DNA from: Marasmius tenuissimus
Lineage: Eukaryota > Basidiomycota > Agaricomycetes > Agaricales > Marasmiaceae
DNA length: 64,000 nucleotides
Reading direction: 5' to 3'
Assembly: GCA_029532415.1 (NCBI GenBank)
Contig: JAQOTA010000050.1
Span: 2,046,001-2,110,000 of the forward strand
The notes under the pieces were generated by a model. It ran no database searches and was not told the origin of the DNA. It worked only from the letters and a program-made list of their open reading frames with translations. The position numbers were made by a program, and so were the translations under genes. Of the stretch, positions 10,847 through 23,408 are shown in pieces (position 1 is the stretch's first letter; each line of letters begins with the position of its first letter).

Positions 10847-11562
10847 GTGAGCACCACGTTCCTGGATCACATTTTCAAACTCGAGATTGGAGGGAAATTC
10901 GACGGACAATTGACAGCGCAGGCCGAGTGCCGTGAGTCCAAACTCGACTTCCTGAAGGCGAAGGACAACACTTACTCAGAATTGTGGACAGCGGCGCCAG
11001 TCAAAGGCGAGAACCTCGAGCGAGATGAGGCAAAGTTGGAGGAGAGCTCCCAGAGAGCTCCCGATAGGAGCAATGATAGCTAGGACCTTTCTTGTATGTA
11101 AACGCCACGAATATGAACCTTTCATCGAAGTAGACTTACTGGTGCGAGATGATGACAGAGGTTGAGCCAAATGGACGGGAGCAAAACTGCTTGCGGGAAG
11201 CCGAAATCTTGCGTGAGTCCGACGTGCTGAAGTCTCATGTCGGGCGCACAGAGCCTGACTTGAGGTGTCGAAATCCCAGAAAGGAGGAGGGGAAGGTATG
11301 GCCGCTCAGCGGGAGGCTAAATCTACACAATAAGCTCGAACTAAGGATGGAAGTCGCCGAGACCTGTCGGAGTACCATAACTCGACTTGAGATGCTTCCG
11401 TTTATCCTCACCTTTGGAAAGCAACAGTCAGTTTCTGGGTACGGCCTGCCGATGGCACACTTCAACATACCTTGGAGTTGGTTCTATCGCTGCTCGGCAG
11501 ACGTACAAAATGGCAAAATAAAATATGTCGAGAGCGATGATGCCTTGCCCCGAGATCCGTAA
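10847..11562 (+). pseudogene. Coiled-coil-like ORF pair
   Basis: Two + strand frames follow each other: 10847-11083 (78 codons) and 11149-11562 (137 codons). Both are rich in Glu, Lys, Arg and Leu, with stretches such as NLERDEAKLEESSQ and LNLHNKLELRMEVAE that suit a coiled coil. A spliced join was not found with confidence. This may be a relic of a longer coiled-coil gene. The stretch 11.6-12.37 kb shows nothing I can support. Confidence 0.25.
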
Positions 11563-12379
11563 CCAAGGAGGTAGCAATGGAGGTATTGGGAGCGAAGCAT
11601 GAGGTCAGCCAGTCCCTCAGACGTGTCTCCAAGACGTATAGTTGCCCTAACTTGTCAATTTGGCCTCAGTAATTCTCGTGCACTTCAATCGTCACCTGGG
11701 ATATAACGAAACATGTTGAACTCTGGCAGAAAGGAGGAAATTCAAGAACTCACGCACCTTGTCACGCTTGTCGGGAGCTGAAAGTCAGAAAGGAAACATC
11801 GCTTGCACTGCAGACAGACTGGTCTGTATCTTAGGAGGGAAGAGAGGCATGAGTTCTGAAGACTCAAGCTCAAGATCCGGTGTACCTCACCAACCAGAGA
11901 AACAATTTGTTGCAGCTTGAAGTATGATTTGGACTGGGACTGGATTGCTTGAGAGGCTGTATGAGCGTCTCACGGATGAACGACACGGATGATGATGTGC
12001 AAGTAACTAGCTTCCGAGGCCTTCATGTACGCGTTTCATCGACCTAACCTGGCGTCCGAATTGGAGTCTTTGGCTGATGATAGTCGCGAAACGTTGAACG
12101 GAGGCGAGAATGAGGTCGGATCCAGAGGAGCCGACACACTGAACATTGTTCCAGATAACGGATAGGGTAGCTGGATCTCACTAGCTTGTGCATGAAGAAA
12201 CAGAACTCGAGCTTGAACGCGCAAATTTGATGATCTTGAAGTTGTGAGAAGCAACATCGTGAGTTCCAAAAGATTCTCGGCAGAGTTCCACACAAATCGT
12301 GGAATGAACAGGTGTTTTGGGAGGATTGAATCAGCTTTTGGAACTCTCGAGGTGTTTTCGAGTGAAGGCAGAGACGAAC

Positions 12380-14053
12380 ATGTTGGTGGTGCGGTTCCAA
12401 AACGTTAGCGCTTAGCGCCCGTAGTCAACTCCAGTCTCCGACCACCATCTCATTCCACGCCTCCGTCCTTCTGAACCCACATGAGCATCAAATACTACCT
12501 TGGAGTATCAAATCTTGCCCAGCACCATCGTCTGGCGATCAGAGGTACTCACAAAGGTGAGTCGTGAACCGTGTATTCCTTAACCTATCAAGTACCTGAC
12601 TTTTGACTGGGAAATAGCTTGTCGAAAAACCTGCAATTTTGAATAGACTGCTTTCAAGGTTCGTGTTCTAACTCTCTCCGTGCGCGAAGCTTGAATAAAG
12701 ACTTGGGCTGATGGTGTTTCTTGTAAGCTTGACCCTCCAAGCTCTGTACCTTCACGACATCCCAAACCACTACGTTGGTTCTCGACGCGTAACCAGACCG
12801 AGGCCCTACCAAGGCAATAACTTAAACGAAGATATTGAGATCTCGCGGTAAAGCAAAGATTAGAGTGGATGGTTAATTGCCGCTGGCGACATTGATGGTA
12901 TGGTTCATTTTCTTTTCTTTCTTCCCTTTCAGACGCGCTCTTTTACATCTGCCTGGTAATAAACGTGGTCTTTTCTTCTTGCTGGTACCTGAGGCTAACA
13001 TCTATTCTATCAGCAGGTCATTTCTAAACCAGTTGAACGATAGTACACGCCAGCGTCAACTCACGAAACACGCGGAGAATCCTCCTCTGCTACACGGACC
13101 CCAGCCATTCGTATACCTGACTGTTCCTAGGGTTCAAAGCTGTCCGAATTATCTTGTACTCCAAGCATCGAGCCGATGGCATTCAAATGACAAACCCTCC
13201 GCCCATTCCGTCGATTTTTCGGTCATGAGCTGTCCCGACGAGCCCATTTCAGACCCTCGAATTGTGCTAGACAACCGGCACCTCTGATACTGGCCTTCCG
13301 GGAGCTTGTCAGTTTTGCTCGCTCGTAGTAGCCTAATTTATAGAGAAACGCCCGGCACTGATACTACCAGGGACACACGAGTAATTCGATTGGCGGAGGA
13401 GCGTGGTGATCAAAGCTCGGGAGAGGCTGTTTGTTACGATAGAAGGTCAGTGGGTGTTTTCCTCACGTTTTGGTCCACTTTTGACTGATCTCGCACTGCA
13501 TAAGGTCAATGATATCTCAAGTTGGCAAATATCTCGGTCACAAACTAGGTTTCACACACTCTCTGGTACCTGTTCCTACACGGGCGTCATATCGTCCCCA
13601 TTAGGTCCTCTCGATCTATTGTACCCGTCGTGATAACAGGCTGCTGTACTAGTCTGCACAATTTAACTTCAATTCTCTTCCCATCTGGTGTCTGCTCTTA
13701 TTATGAATCCCAGTCCAGGTTACCACAATGAGACTTTTGGATCCCGTTTGCAGTCATGTTTCGTGGGTGTATCCCGAGGAGCCCGCTTCTGACTCTCGAA
13801 TTAAACTCGACTCGACCTAGCTTATTGAACGCGGGCTCTCATTGAATTTGCTCGCAGGAGTAGTGTTCGTATGAGTGCGAGGTGTGCAGGAGGGAAGATT
13901 AGGGGCTGAAGCTGAAGCTCGACAGGATATAGCGAGACTATGGACAGCATTGGGAAGGTGAGTGAGTAATCGAAGCCCACGGCACCATCGATGCTGTAGA
14001 TAAAGCGTGATGGTCATCATGATGGTAGACCACCTGCGGGAGATGCGGAGGGG
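12380..14053. repeat. R1 upstream block, copy 2 (decayed, precedes gene B)
   Basis: Two parts still match R1. Near 12.38-12.56 kb is the TTGGTGGTG...AGCGCCCGTAGTC part of the small ORF, now full of indels. From about 13.08 kb to gene B runs the CTACACGGACCCCAGC...ATTCGTATACC part. Between them, about 0.5 kb is unrelated. It is the most diverged R1 copy, in line with gene B having the most diverged first exon. Confidence 0.45.
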
Positions 14054-14173
14054 ATATGGTCTCATGAAGGTCGTGAGGCGGATGTGATGGTTTCACTTAA
14101 GGCGGACGCTGTTTGACATCCCCATCACTGCCTCCCTTCTCTCACTGACCCTCTTCCTTCGTCCCCGGGGAAC
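14054..14173 (+). promoter_or_regulatory. Promoter-proximal segment of gene B
   Basis: This keeps the order seen before the other F1 genes: purine-rich block, TTTCACTTAAGG, GCTGTTTGACATCC and a CT-rich run before the ATG at 14174. It is closest to the orphan segment at 26.97 kb (both have TTTGACATCCCC and CTTCTCTCACTG). Confidence 0.5.
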
Positions 14174-17100
14174 ATGTCAAGTCCTTCGAACTTTCACAAC
14201 GCTCAGCACACGACGATAGGAGACCATGCCAACTTGCAGGCCGTAGCTGGTAATTTGACGATTACTAACAACTACCATACCCCGGAGAGAGATTTGATTA
14301 CTACAGTAAGTGTCAGATAGGTTATCAGTCGCAAATCTTGACCTTACCTTCAGAACGGAAGGGCCATTCGAAGAGTGATTGACGGGGATATTATTTATCG
14401 ACGCTTGCTCTCGTCCAAGGTCCTGTCTATCGACATCAAACCGGAGGGGGCGTCAACATCAACAGAGTCGCAGGTACTCAAAGTCAAGAAAACAGTACAA
14501 ACGGCCAAAATAGTCGGATGCCGGGAAAGGTTTACTGCCACCACTTTTGAGCCAGTCGATGAGAAGGATCGTAATAAGTTCATGGAGGTGAGGTCCAGTT
14601 TCGAATAGAAGGAAAGGAATTGACAATCAGCTTTAGCTTGTGAAGAAAGTCCTCGAAGCAGCGATGTGCCGGCGGTGAGTCGGCGTGTCAGTCATCCGTT
14701 GGTCTATGTAATGGGATATTGCAGGTCGGCACTGCTCACTCAACTCTTTGCGGTGGCGGAGTCAGATGTGCTAACAATGATAGTTCATGATGGTAGGTTG
14801 TTCATTGTGGTTGTATGTGTAGCGGGCGCTGAATGATAGTAGAACTGGTGGATGGCGACGAATTCGCTGATCGGTATTGGCAGAAGAACTGGATTGTATA
14901 TTACTACCTTTTTTATACACATGTATGTTCAGCCCTTGAGCTCGGTGTCTCAACTGAGTACTCTCTAGGCGGTTGCGAGGGAATCCTTGCGGGACGACGA
15001 GACTGTTACATTTCTAGTGAGCTAGCTATTTTTGGCATCTACTAGCTAATAACAACAAACAGGTCGCCAGACGTTGGGAGGGTTGGTCATTCAACGCCAA
15101 GTCTTTGACGTGGATTTACGACCCCGCTTCTGTCCTCCTCAATCCACCAAGCGAAAAACACCTCGGACCATTCCATCTACCAACCCCACTTCGCCAAGAA
15201 ACCCCTTCGCGACTCGACACCGCCGAAATTGTTGCCTGCGTCGAGAGAAACCTCGGCGATGTTTTGCATTTGGTCGCGTCATACATTCACAGGTGGAGTG
15301 GTCTGTCAAATTCCACCCATCACGGCCTTCTCACTTTTGGCACCGTCGTCGACTGGTCCATCGTCGAGTTGAACAAACGTGGAATCCTCGCCCACTTTCC
15401 TTCCTTCCCTTCCCCCGAGTGGTCTTGCGAGAGCCTCACTCCCAACGTCAAAGCGAGTTTCTCAAGATCAGGTGTGTCCACCATTCAATTCTGTCGTCCA
15501 CTCACTGACTTGTTTAGTCCCATGGCGAGTCGATCTCGCATTTCGCAAGACCGGCGATGTTCTTCAAGTCACCCTCGACTTTGGTTTGCGCATCCCAGCT
15601 AACAACTACGATCGACTTCGTTGTGCTTACCTCTGCCAATCCCTCGACTTTTGTGATAGCTCTGAGGATATTGGTAAGTGTCCCTTCACATATTCTTGCT
15701 CTTTCCTGTCTGATGCATCCTTCCCCTCAGCTTATATCGATGAAATCGGATTCCGCCTCAAAGGTACCCTCAATGACCCCACAAGCCTTCCGACACCAAC
15801 ATACCTCTACTTCCTGCCTCTACCGACCGAGTTCATTCACAACACGCACTGCGTTCGCTATCCATTCCCGAAAAACATATTCTACTGGTCTCACGACCCA
15901 CAGGGAAGGACTGCCATTGCCGAGGAGGACTGGGAGAAATTCGGGATCCCCGAATTGAGTGTACAGGAATGGATTGGTTCAGGTTGGAAAGAGTATTATT
16001 ATGCATTTGTCCGAGGGTATCTTTGCTCGGGGGGTTACGAGCTGGATGGGAAACAGTACGCTCGGGACCATGGGTACCCCGAATTGATACATGGTGAGTA
16101 GCATCTTCCCTGAATCAATACTGCACTGACACTTTTCTCCTCAGCTGATCCTCATGATACCGTCGGGCTAGAAGAGCCCATAAACTCTCCCTCACAACTC
16201 ACGTTCCTTTCAACTTCCTCTTCACACGACTTCTTGGACCTGATTGCCTCATTTGGTGGGAGGCTGGAGGGCAGTTTGTCAAAATTTGCTTCGCACGGCA
16301 TCCTGACATTTGGGGCGGTTGTTGACTACCATAATCACAAAACCCTTGCTTACCTCCCTTCCAGCCCCCGCCCCGAATGGTTTTTCAAGAGCGTCAACCC
16401 CGACATCAAAGCAATCTGCTCCATCTCGGGTATGTTCGTTCAATGATCACCAACTCCATATTTCCTTCTGACCATCAATAGTCCCGTGGCGAGTCGATCT
16501 CACGCACCGCAAAGCTGGCAATGTTCAAGTAACCCTCGAGTTCGGCCTGCGCATTCCAGACAAGCACTGCAACCAACTTGGAGCAGCTTACCTTTGCCAG
16601 TTCAGTCCATTCTATGACATCTCCAATGATCCAAGCCATGTCGGTATGTGTCCTTCGACAATTTCCCACTTCCCTCTTCTGACTTTTCCATCCATTCAGT
16701 CTTTATCAATCAAGTCGGGTTCCGTCTCATAGGCACTTTTCTCGAGGAGCCCGCAGAACGTGCCCCGCCAGCATATCTATTCGTTCCGCCTTTTCGTACA
16801 AAACTCATTAACAACATGCACTGTGTTTTATTGCCTCGGGGTGTATTCTATTGGTCGCACAACTCGCAGGGAAGGGATGCTATACCCGAGGAAGATTGGG
16901 GGAGGTTCGGGATCCCCGAATTGACTGTGGAGGAGTGGATCGGCTCCAACTGGGAAGAGGAAGACTACGTGGCTCTCCGGGAACATCGTGACTCACTAGA
17001 CTACGATCTGGACGGGCAGCAGTACGCATACGAGCACGGATACCCCGAGTTGTTAGCAGGTGAGTAGTCTTGTCTCCTCCGAAGTCGAGACTGTACTGAC

Positions 17101-17459
17101 ATCATTTCCCTTAGGTGATCCTCACAATATCAAGGACCTTGGATATTCGGACTCAAAGCTTGGTTGTCCTCCGTCACCTTCCCGTTCACAACTCACATCC
17201 CCGTCGAGCTCGTCGATAGTAGAGGAGCATACGGAGTCACAGCGCAATCCGGAACATGAAGACACTCCTGCGATACCGATAGAAGGGGAAGATACCGCGA
17301 ATCACTGGGCTAAACGTGGCTTCTTGAACAAGTGGTGTACGTATATTTTTCATGTTCATGTACATATTCTTCGAGACTGACGTACCGTTTTCAGACAACT
17401 CGATTTTGGAGACTGTAACCCAAGCGGATACCTTGGAACATTCTGTAGTCATGTGCTAG
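14174..17459 (+). CDS. F1 gene B: pseudokinase-like protein with duplicated YWSHDPQG domain
   Basis: 873 codons, exons 14174-14305, 14354-14587, 14637-14674, 14725-14792, 14843-14922, 14969-15016, 15063-15471, 15518-15673, 15731-16093, 16145-16429, 16482-16643, 16700-17059, 17115-17336, 17395-17459. The frame is intact. The first exon is the most divergent of the six (MSSPSNFHNAQHTTIGDHAN, then TITNNYH) but keeps the Asn/Gly beta pattern. Exon 7 has a small in-frame insertion (VVDWSIVELNK) and exon 8 lacks three residues present in E and F. In the second domain the core motif reads YWSHNSQGRD rather than YWSHDPQGRD, a change shared only with D. From exon 10 to the stop it is nearly identical to D, which points to recent exchange. 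Function unknown. Confidence 0.82.
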
Positions 17460-18060
17460 TCAGAATTCTCGACGTCTTGACCTTCAATAAGATTTATTTT
17501 CGCCAGATACGCCGCTCAAGCTTTGAATAGTAGCGCGGCCCTCTATCAAAGTGCTTCCGACCTCCTAAATAATTTCTACTCGTGCTGGCCTGGAATTGAA
17601 CGGCCCATAGAGTAAAATTTCAAGCTCACTACCATTTCGGACGGGAGGAATGTTAGGTATCTCAGTGCTCAGGCGTGAACTCTCAGACTTTGACTGAACG
17701 CACGATCCATCAAAACCTCCTCGGCCCTCTGACTTTGTGAGGTTCGTTCAATCTAATTAGTCGTATTGTTTCTGTGATGAGATACCCCTTTGCCCAGACT
17801 GTTCACGTTGCCGCGCGAGACGCGTCGGGCTACCACTCCAATCCCGGAACAGTCGAATGTTCATTCACGTTCATCAGCTACGAAGTCAAAACATCCTCGG
17901 TACTCACTTCTATCGTAACCCCAAGGTGCTTCGGCTATTCTTAAACTCCTTGGACGATTCAGGTAACCGCATCGTTCGGTGATAGAGACGGTTGAGAACC
18001 AAACGTTAATCATACACACGAAGCATCGTTAGAGCCAGTCTGTGATTTTGACCGAGTACA
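17460..18060. pseudogene. 3' flank of gene B plus short F2 fragment
   Basis: The F1 3' flank (CCAGATACGCCGCTCAAG) is followed by DNA nearly identical to 61.33-61.90 kb downstream of gene F. At about 17.87-18.03 kb it turns into the middle part of F2 in - orientation (compare positions 1-130). No open frame survives. Confidence 0.45.
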
Positions 18061-18429
18061 TTACTGTATCTATGGTTCAAAGACATGCAATGGCAATAAG
18101 ACTCTAGGACCCGTACAGGAAGAGCGGCGGAAGACTCCCCCCAGACCCTGCTCTTGATGACAAGTCCCCAAGGCGAACACGACTTGAAGCCTCCAAGGAG
18201 GGTTCAGGCGCTGAGACTGATGGCGACATCGTATCCTGAAAAGCATAGAGTCAGCGACTGAAAAACACAACGGATAGGGGACACGTATATACCGGGATTC
18301 GACAATGCAAAGAGAAGTGGGTAAAGAGGTAATACGGATTCCTCGCTTTTCACACGAGTCAGGATAGAAGTCTCAGTCGAAACCGCACTAGGAAAACGAA
18401 TGAGATACGCACTCGAACATATTGGAAAG

Positions 18430-19250
18430 AAATTCACCTCAGTCGATGGGTCTCTTCGAAATCCGAATCGCCAACGGCAGGTGAATGCACTTGACTACAA
18501 CGTCGGACGATGTGGCCCTTTCCAACCTTGTGCCCTCGAAGGTTGAAGAGAAGTCTTTGGCTATGAGCCATGTCGTCGATCGCGCTACTCTTGGTGACCT
18601 TCTTGTCTCTTGGCGGACATCGTTGCATAGATTGATGTAGGATCCCGATGCGATGGAGAGGCCTGAAGATTGACAAGAAAGCAGGCGAATCAGTGAACCA
18701 ATTTGGGCTGGGCTTGGCCGGACTTGAGATCGTCGCCTTCGATGCATGATTCGAGATATTGAAATCGATGGCAACGACCCCGGACACAGGAGTGTTCTGA
18801 GGGGCACCAATCGACGTGGGGCTCTGCCTCGATGGCGGACGAGATGAAAGTAGAATATTTAGAGCGGGAGGTACTGATGGCGTTGAGGAAGCTGTTAGCG
18901 GTCTTGTTGACACCAGAACTAGCTGGGAGTCGGTGTAGCGCTCGGTGTTCCCAACCCACACCATAACATTGCGGTCGAGCCCGTTATGCCTCTTGAGCTT
19001 GTGGTTGTCCGTTTTGATGTACTTGAGGTGAGTTCAGAATCGCTTGTCTGTGGGATGTGCCGGGGGAGGTGCTGAAATAAGCTCCCTTCTGTCGAAAGAT
19101 GGATTCCCTGGAGAGATGATGGAGTAGAAAGCGAGGGCCGACGACTTTTGCATGTTTCCTTCCTCGGATATGTATGATCCAACCAGTAGTTTTCTGTACC
19201 CATGGACCCTTCGGCTGCCGCTGGTGTATGCCCGAAGAACGACGGCAAGA
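18430..19250 (-). pseudogene. Unidentified gene relic, possible C2-like domain
   Basis: Three overlapping - strand frames (19248-18919, 18964-18434, 18810-18439) look like pieces of one intron-bearing gene. A spliced reading near 19040-18930 gives IKTDNHKLKRHNGLD, then NVMVWVGNTERYTDS. This resembles the start of a C2 domain (a ligand loop followed by a V.VGN strand and a T..S loop), as found at the N-terminus of many agaric proteins. That is a weak inference: I could not complete the domain or the exon chain. The remaining frames are Ser/Pro-rich. Confidence 0.3.
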
Positions 19251-19645
19251 TAACTGGAGGTTTGTTAGTCTATGCCCTTCTAAGCTTCATATGATGCTTT
19301 ACGCGTTACGCACCGTCGACTGAGGTTTTGGCCTGGATGCTTTGCCAGCCAGGGTTGTCCGCAATTTTCCTAATAAGGTGGGCAATACTAGAGACCTTGA
19401 GGCCTGATCGTTTTTGAGGGAATTATTTGTTTCGGATGTCACGACTTCTGGCAGGCTCCTATGGTAGCCAAAAGCGACTCGAACGATATGTTCGGATGGT
19501 ATTTTGAGAATGGCAGAGAAGACGGCTGATCAGTGATATGAATGGAAGTGGTCGCTGGAAGAAATGAGAGGTGACAGTGACCGAGGACCAACAGGGACCG
19601 ACAGTGGAGTGACTGTGGGTCACCACCACAAATGGGGAAGGTGGA

Positions 19646-20229
19646 CACAGGCCGCAAGGTTGAATTTCACGAGCGTAAAAGTAAATCGGGAAATTCCATG
19701 TCAATTTATAGCTTTCACGGCCCCGAAGAAAGGACTGTTTTACGCCGGTGAATTTCCTTTTCGAATGAGCACTTTCCCAAAAGAGAATCTAAGAATTTCC
19801 CATCGGTAAAAGTGACCGGGAACTTCTCACATTTACCCAGGAAAATATGGTACTTTTACGCATCAAAAAACTGATTACCCGAAGAGCGGGCGATGGGAGG
19901 CAAGGTCCCATACTCAACTCATACTGGCCCATATAAGACACCAGGACACTCTCTGAGCTCTCCATTAGAATCCCACCTCACATCGCCCACTCTTCGGGTA
20001 ATCAGTTTTTTATGCGTAAAAGTAGCACATTTCCCTTTGTGAATGTGGCAAGTTCCCGGTCGCTTTTACCGATGGGAAACCTTTAGTCTCCCTTTCGGGA
20101 ATGTCTCTGCTCAACGAGGGAATTCCCCGGCGTATGAAAGTCCTGTTTCCGAGGCCGTAAATACTTTAAATTGACATGGGATTTCCCGATTTACTTTTAC
20201 GCTCGTGAAATTCAACCTTGCGGCCTGTG
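19646..20229. mobile_element. 584-bp fold-back element with full-length inverted arms
   Basis: The first about 62 bases (CACAGGCCGCAAGGTTGAAT...) return as a nearly perfect reverse complement at the right end. The inner arm ends (TTTTACGCAT...GATTACCCGAAGAG) also pair closely, and the middle of the arms pairs with more mismatches. Each arm is about 250 nt around a central spacer of roughly 80 nt. GGA flanks both ends and could be a 3-bp target duplication; with CACAG termini this would fit a non-autonomous CACTA-like (CMC) element. That superfamily call is an inference. No transposase is encoded. Confidence 0.7.
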
Positions 20230-20354
20230 GGATCAGCCAGGGTTGATCAAATGACGCTTCGACGCTTCGACGCTTTGACCTCGATCCCGACTCTCATTCT
20301 TCGACTCTCGCGACCTCTCTCGACGCGATTCTGTGGCATTACCCAGAGGGCGAA

Positions 20355-20588
20355 GTGTTTGATGTGGCTTCGCAGATGTTTGATGTGGATTTGGAGGTGT
20401 TTGAGGTGGATTCGGAGATGTTGGGGGTGGACTCGGAGGCGTTTAAAGCGGACCTCAATGTCTCCTCGGTCAACATTCGAGACATTATGATTCTGGTCGA
20501 AGTTATATATCGCGCTCGCTGCCGTCGGTGGCCCCTATACCCTCAATATCCCCTGCGATCCACATTCCCCTTCGTCTTTTACCGATAA
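20355..20588 (+). other. Short acidic repeat ORF
   Basis: A + frame from 20355 has an imperfect repeat of about 7-9 residues (MFDVDLE, VFEVDSE, MLGVDSE, AFKADLN). At the DNA level the unit is close to GAGGTGGATTCGGAGATG. It ends just before the ORF at 20588 and could be an upstream exon of the same gene. I do not recognise it. Confidence 0.25.
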
Positions 20589-21103
20589 TGTTCAGCTCTC
20601 CGCCAGCCTCGAACGTCGAACCCTTGGCCTTAAGTCTGAGCCCAGAATCGAACGAGGTCGCTTTTGATACGGCCCCTTTCCCAGCCAACCAGGACAACAG
20701 CTTGTAGCCCGCCACGGACGAGTACAAGACAGGCCTCGGACCGACTCTCAAGGACCTGGAAGTCACTCGACGGATGGACATGGTCGCCCTCCACACTATC
20801 GTCTGCGACATGGACGACGACTTCTTTGACTTTGCTTCCCCTCGTGCCGGTCACGTTGAGGATGTCGAATTTGAAGAGTTGTTGCTGGACGACGATGTTG
20901 TGAACTGTAAATCTGCGTTGTCGTCGTCCCTTGGCTACTGGGAATCGATAGGCGACTTGGAGCGGGAGTTTAGGTGGAGGATGGAATATGGAGACGAGGG
21001 TTGGTCGTTCGATAAGGCCCTCTACACGGAGAAAGAGAAGTCGATGTGGAGGGTGAGGTCGGGATTGAAAAAAAAAGTTGAGATTCTGAGAAGACGTTTC
21101 TAA
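20588..21103 (+). pseudogene. Acidic helical ORF with one in-frame stop
   Basis: ATG at 20588 and the long frame ending at 21103 are in the same register, separated only by TAG at 20705-20707. Downstream residues are acidic then basic (MDDDFFDFASPR, FEELLLDDDVV, and a tail GLKKKVEILRRRF). Either this is a pseudogene with one stop, or a 51-nt intron (20657-20707) with a poor GTCGCT donor removes the stop and gives a protein of about 154 residues. Unrecognised. Confidence 0.3.
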
Positions 21104-21769
21104 TCGCTTGGTTTCTCTGGCTCTCTGGTTGTTCCTCGGTCTCTGGTGCTCTTGAACTCTACTAGTCCGGACTCTCCCCAATTGATTCGATACCCACGGA
21201 CGCCCTAATTCCCTCAGCCGTAGAAGGCCGCCACCAGCAATTGTGAGCTAGCTTGCGGTGGCCGACTGAGAGCGAGGTAAGCATCATAGTCATTCGTCAA
21301 TCGTCCTTGGTTTCCTCAGGTCGCTGACTCTAACTACTACGTCTCAATTCACAGGGAAGGAGGTCTCAACAAACTGGCGGGCAACTCCAGAAAGAGGGTG
21401 AGCACTACAATCTTGTATTCAGAGACCGTACTAGGCTGACTTATTTACTGGTTGAGGGTCTTGTGAGAATTGAACTTCGCGTTCAGCCTGTACATTTTCG
21501 TACCGTAATTACTACCAGCCGCAATGTAGAATGTTAGTCTAGACTCAATATTTTGAAGTATCGGACTGGGTCCACACTTACTCTTTCCTTCCTGAACCCG
21601 CTAAAGACTTGGTGGCAGCCCTGAGCAGTGGGATGAACGCAGCTTGTCTGGCGTCAATAAGAGACTCTCAGGACCCTGCGGGGGAGACCCAGACGTGAAC
21701 GTTCGTGAACTCCCAACTAACATTTGCCAGATCAAGACCTATGCGACCAAAAATAGAAAAGAGCAAAAG

Positions 21770-21868
21770 GCGGGGTGGCCGGCACATAGCCAACATCCTC
21801 AACTTGTGCTCCTCGATTTCAAGAAATACACCGCGAAATGCTAACCTTCCATGTGCCGGCCACTCCGC
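21770..21868. repeat. Small inverted repeat
   Basis: The 18-base arm GCGGGGTGGCCGGCACAT at 21770 pairs with ATGTGCCGGCCACTCCGC at 21851-21868 (one mismatch), with 63 bases between. It could be a tiny MITE or a hairpin. The surrounding 21.1-22.3 kb has no gene I can support. Confidence 0.4.
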
Positions 21869-22614
21869 GATCTAATCATGAACGATGAAGCTACTGATAG
21901 AAAACGTTTTGATTGCGTTACACTGGCGTGCACATCGTCAATAATAGCTATCAGTTCTTGATTTCTCATTCGTCGTCGAGCCGCAGTCCTCTAGAAGGCC
22001 GAGGCTGCTTCCCCACTAGAGATCGACATAACAGGAACGACCCAGGGTTGGAAACGAGGAGGGTCACCGTCCGCCAATTCAGTCATCCCGCGGTTCTTTG
22101 TCTTTTTTGTTTCTCCATTAGTCGATGGTGCGATGGGTGTCGGTACATAGCCGTGATGCGGAATGTATACTCATCACTGATCAGTCAATCGCAGTGCAAT
22201 GTTGAACAATTTTGCTATTCTGTTCCGTAGAACGTAGACCGTACATGTACAGCTAGGAAGGACAGGTTTCTCGAACCCAGGCAAGCATATGTACTTTTCA
22301 CGGCGAGGAACTACATACCCCTCCTCCGACTACAAACATCCCGGCGAGGCGCAACGGGTTGCGTAACTCCAGGAGCTCGTGGCAAGCCAGAGACGGAGAT
22401 CGGGTTCGCCGACCTTCGAGCGATGCGATACGACATTTTATGATTGTGGAGCTTGGATGTGAATCGGATCGTAATGGAAGATTGAGTGTAGATAGAGCTT
22501 CAGGTGCGTTGCGTACCATGCGGCATGCCGCCGGTAGAGGTCCACATCCAGAATGGGACCGGGGTGTGCTGAGGTCTTCAGATAGGAACTCGGAAGGCGA
22601 ACCATAGAGCTTCT

Positions 22615-23408
22615 TCACAAGAGATCGAAGTCGTCCAGCTAAAAGGAGTGACAATCAGCGATGTTCCCGCACACGACTTGTTTTTTGAGAGAGTATGTAC
22701 CTCATCGTTGTATGACATGACAATCCGTTTGAGTTTGGATGTGTCAACCCATGTCACAAAGTCCTCCATACGTCTAATGAAAATTTAAGGGTCGGAACGA
22801 TATCTTGACAAACAGGATTCAATCCTTACCTTGTCACGAGATACGCAGGGTCGGTGATCGTGTCGGGGCCAACGCGAACATGACCTTGTTCTATGAACTT
22901 TGCAGCCTATCGACGAGGGATGAGCGGTCGTCGTAACACGAGAATCGGGTAACGTACCGCGCTCACCGTCTCCGCCATTTTGGTCATGACTATGAAAACG
23001 GCAAGACGACGACGGCAGAAGGCAGCCACAGTCAGCTTGTCCACGTCACTGAGTTTTGCGGTGGAATTGAGAACGCCCATGTCGTAAAGCTTGTTCAAGA
23101 GTTGGGCCTCCATTCTTGCGCGGAATGGATCTTGCGAGGGTAGAAGAGAGAGACGGTGGGCAAAGGAACGGAGCGACCCGCATAACTTGTTGTATCTGCA
23201 CTTTTTTTTTCTTCTAGTCTTGCCCAGGAGAAAATGAAGTTTCACTCACTTGTGGTAGTCTTCCCTGTCCTGGATGTGGTACCGCCGCATAACCTTGATT
23301 TCTTGCAGATTTGCATCTTGTTTCCACTGGGGAGAGAATGAGAATAAAAAATAATCATACAGATCGAAAAACACGCACATTGAGAAAGTCTACTGTAAAC
23401 TCACCCAT
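22615..23408 (-). CDS. IMP3: IMP3, U3 small nucleolar ribonucleoprotein protein, altered N-terminus
   Basis: IMP3 binds U3 snoRNA in the nucleolus and promotes its pairing with pre-rRNA during 18S processing. Exons on the - strand: 23379-23408, 23250-23326, 22958-23195, 22830-22906, 22701-22773, 22615-22638, all GT-AG, giving an intact frame of 172 residues. Family signatures are clear: MRRYHIQDREDYHKYNKLCG, then DPFRARMEAQLLNKLYDMGV, the S4-like RNA-binding stretch with FIEQGHVRVGP, then DPAYLVTRRMEDFVTWVD and the C-terminal DELDDFDLL. The usual Lys-rich start (of the form REL..HEQKLLKK before VDFLN) is missing and MGEFT stands in its place. Upstream lies a dynein pseudogene fragment, so the 5' end seems to have been replaced by a rearrangement. 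It may be a truncated extra copy rather than the cell's only IMP3. Confidence 0.8.
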
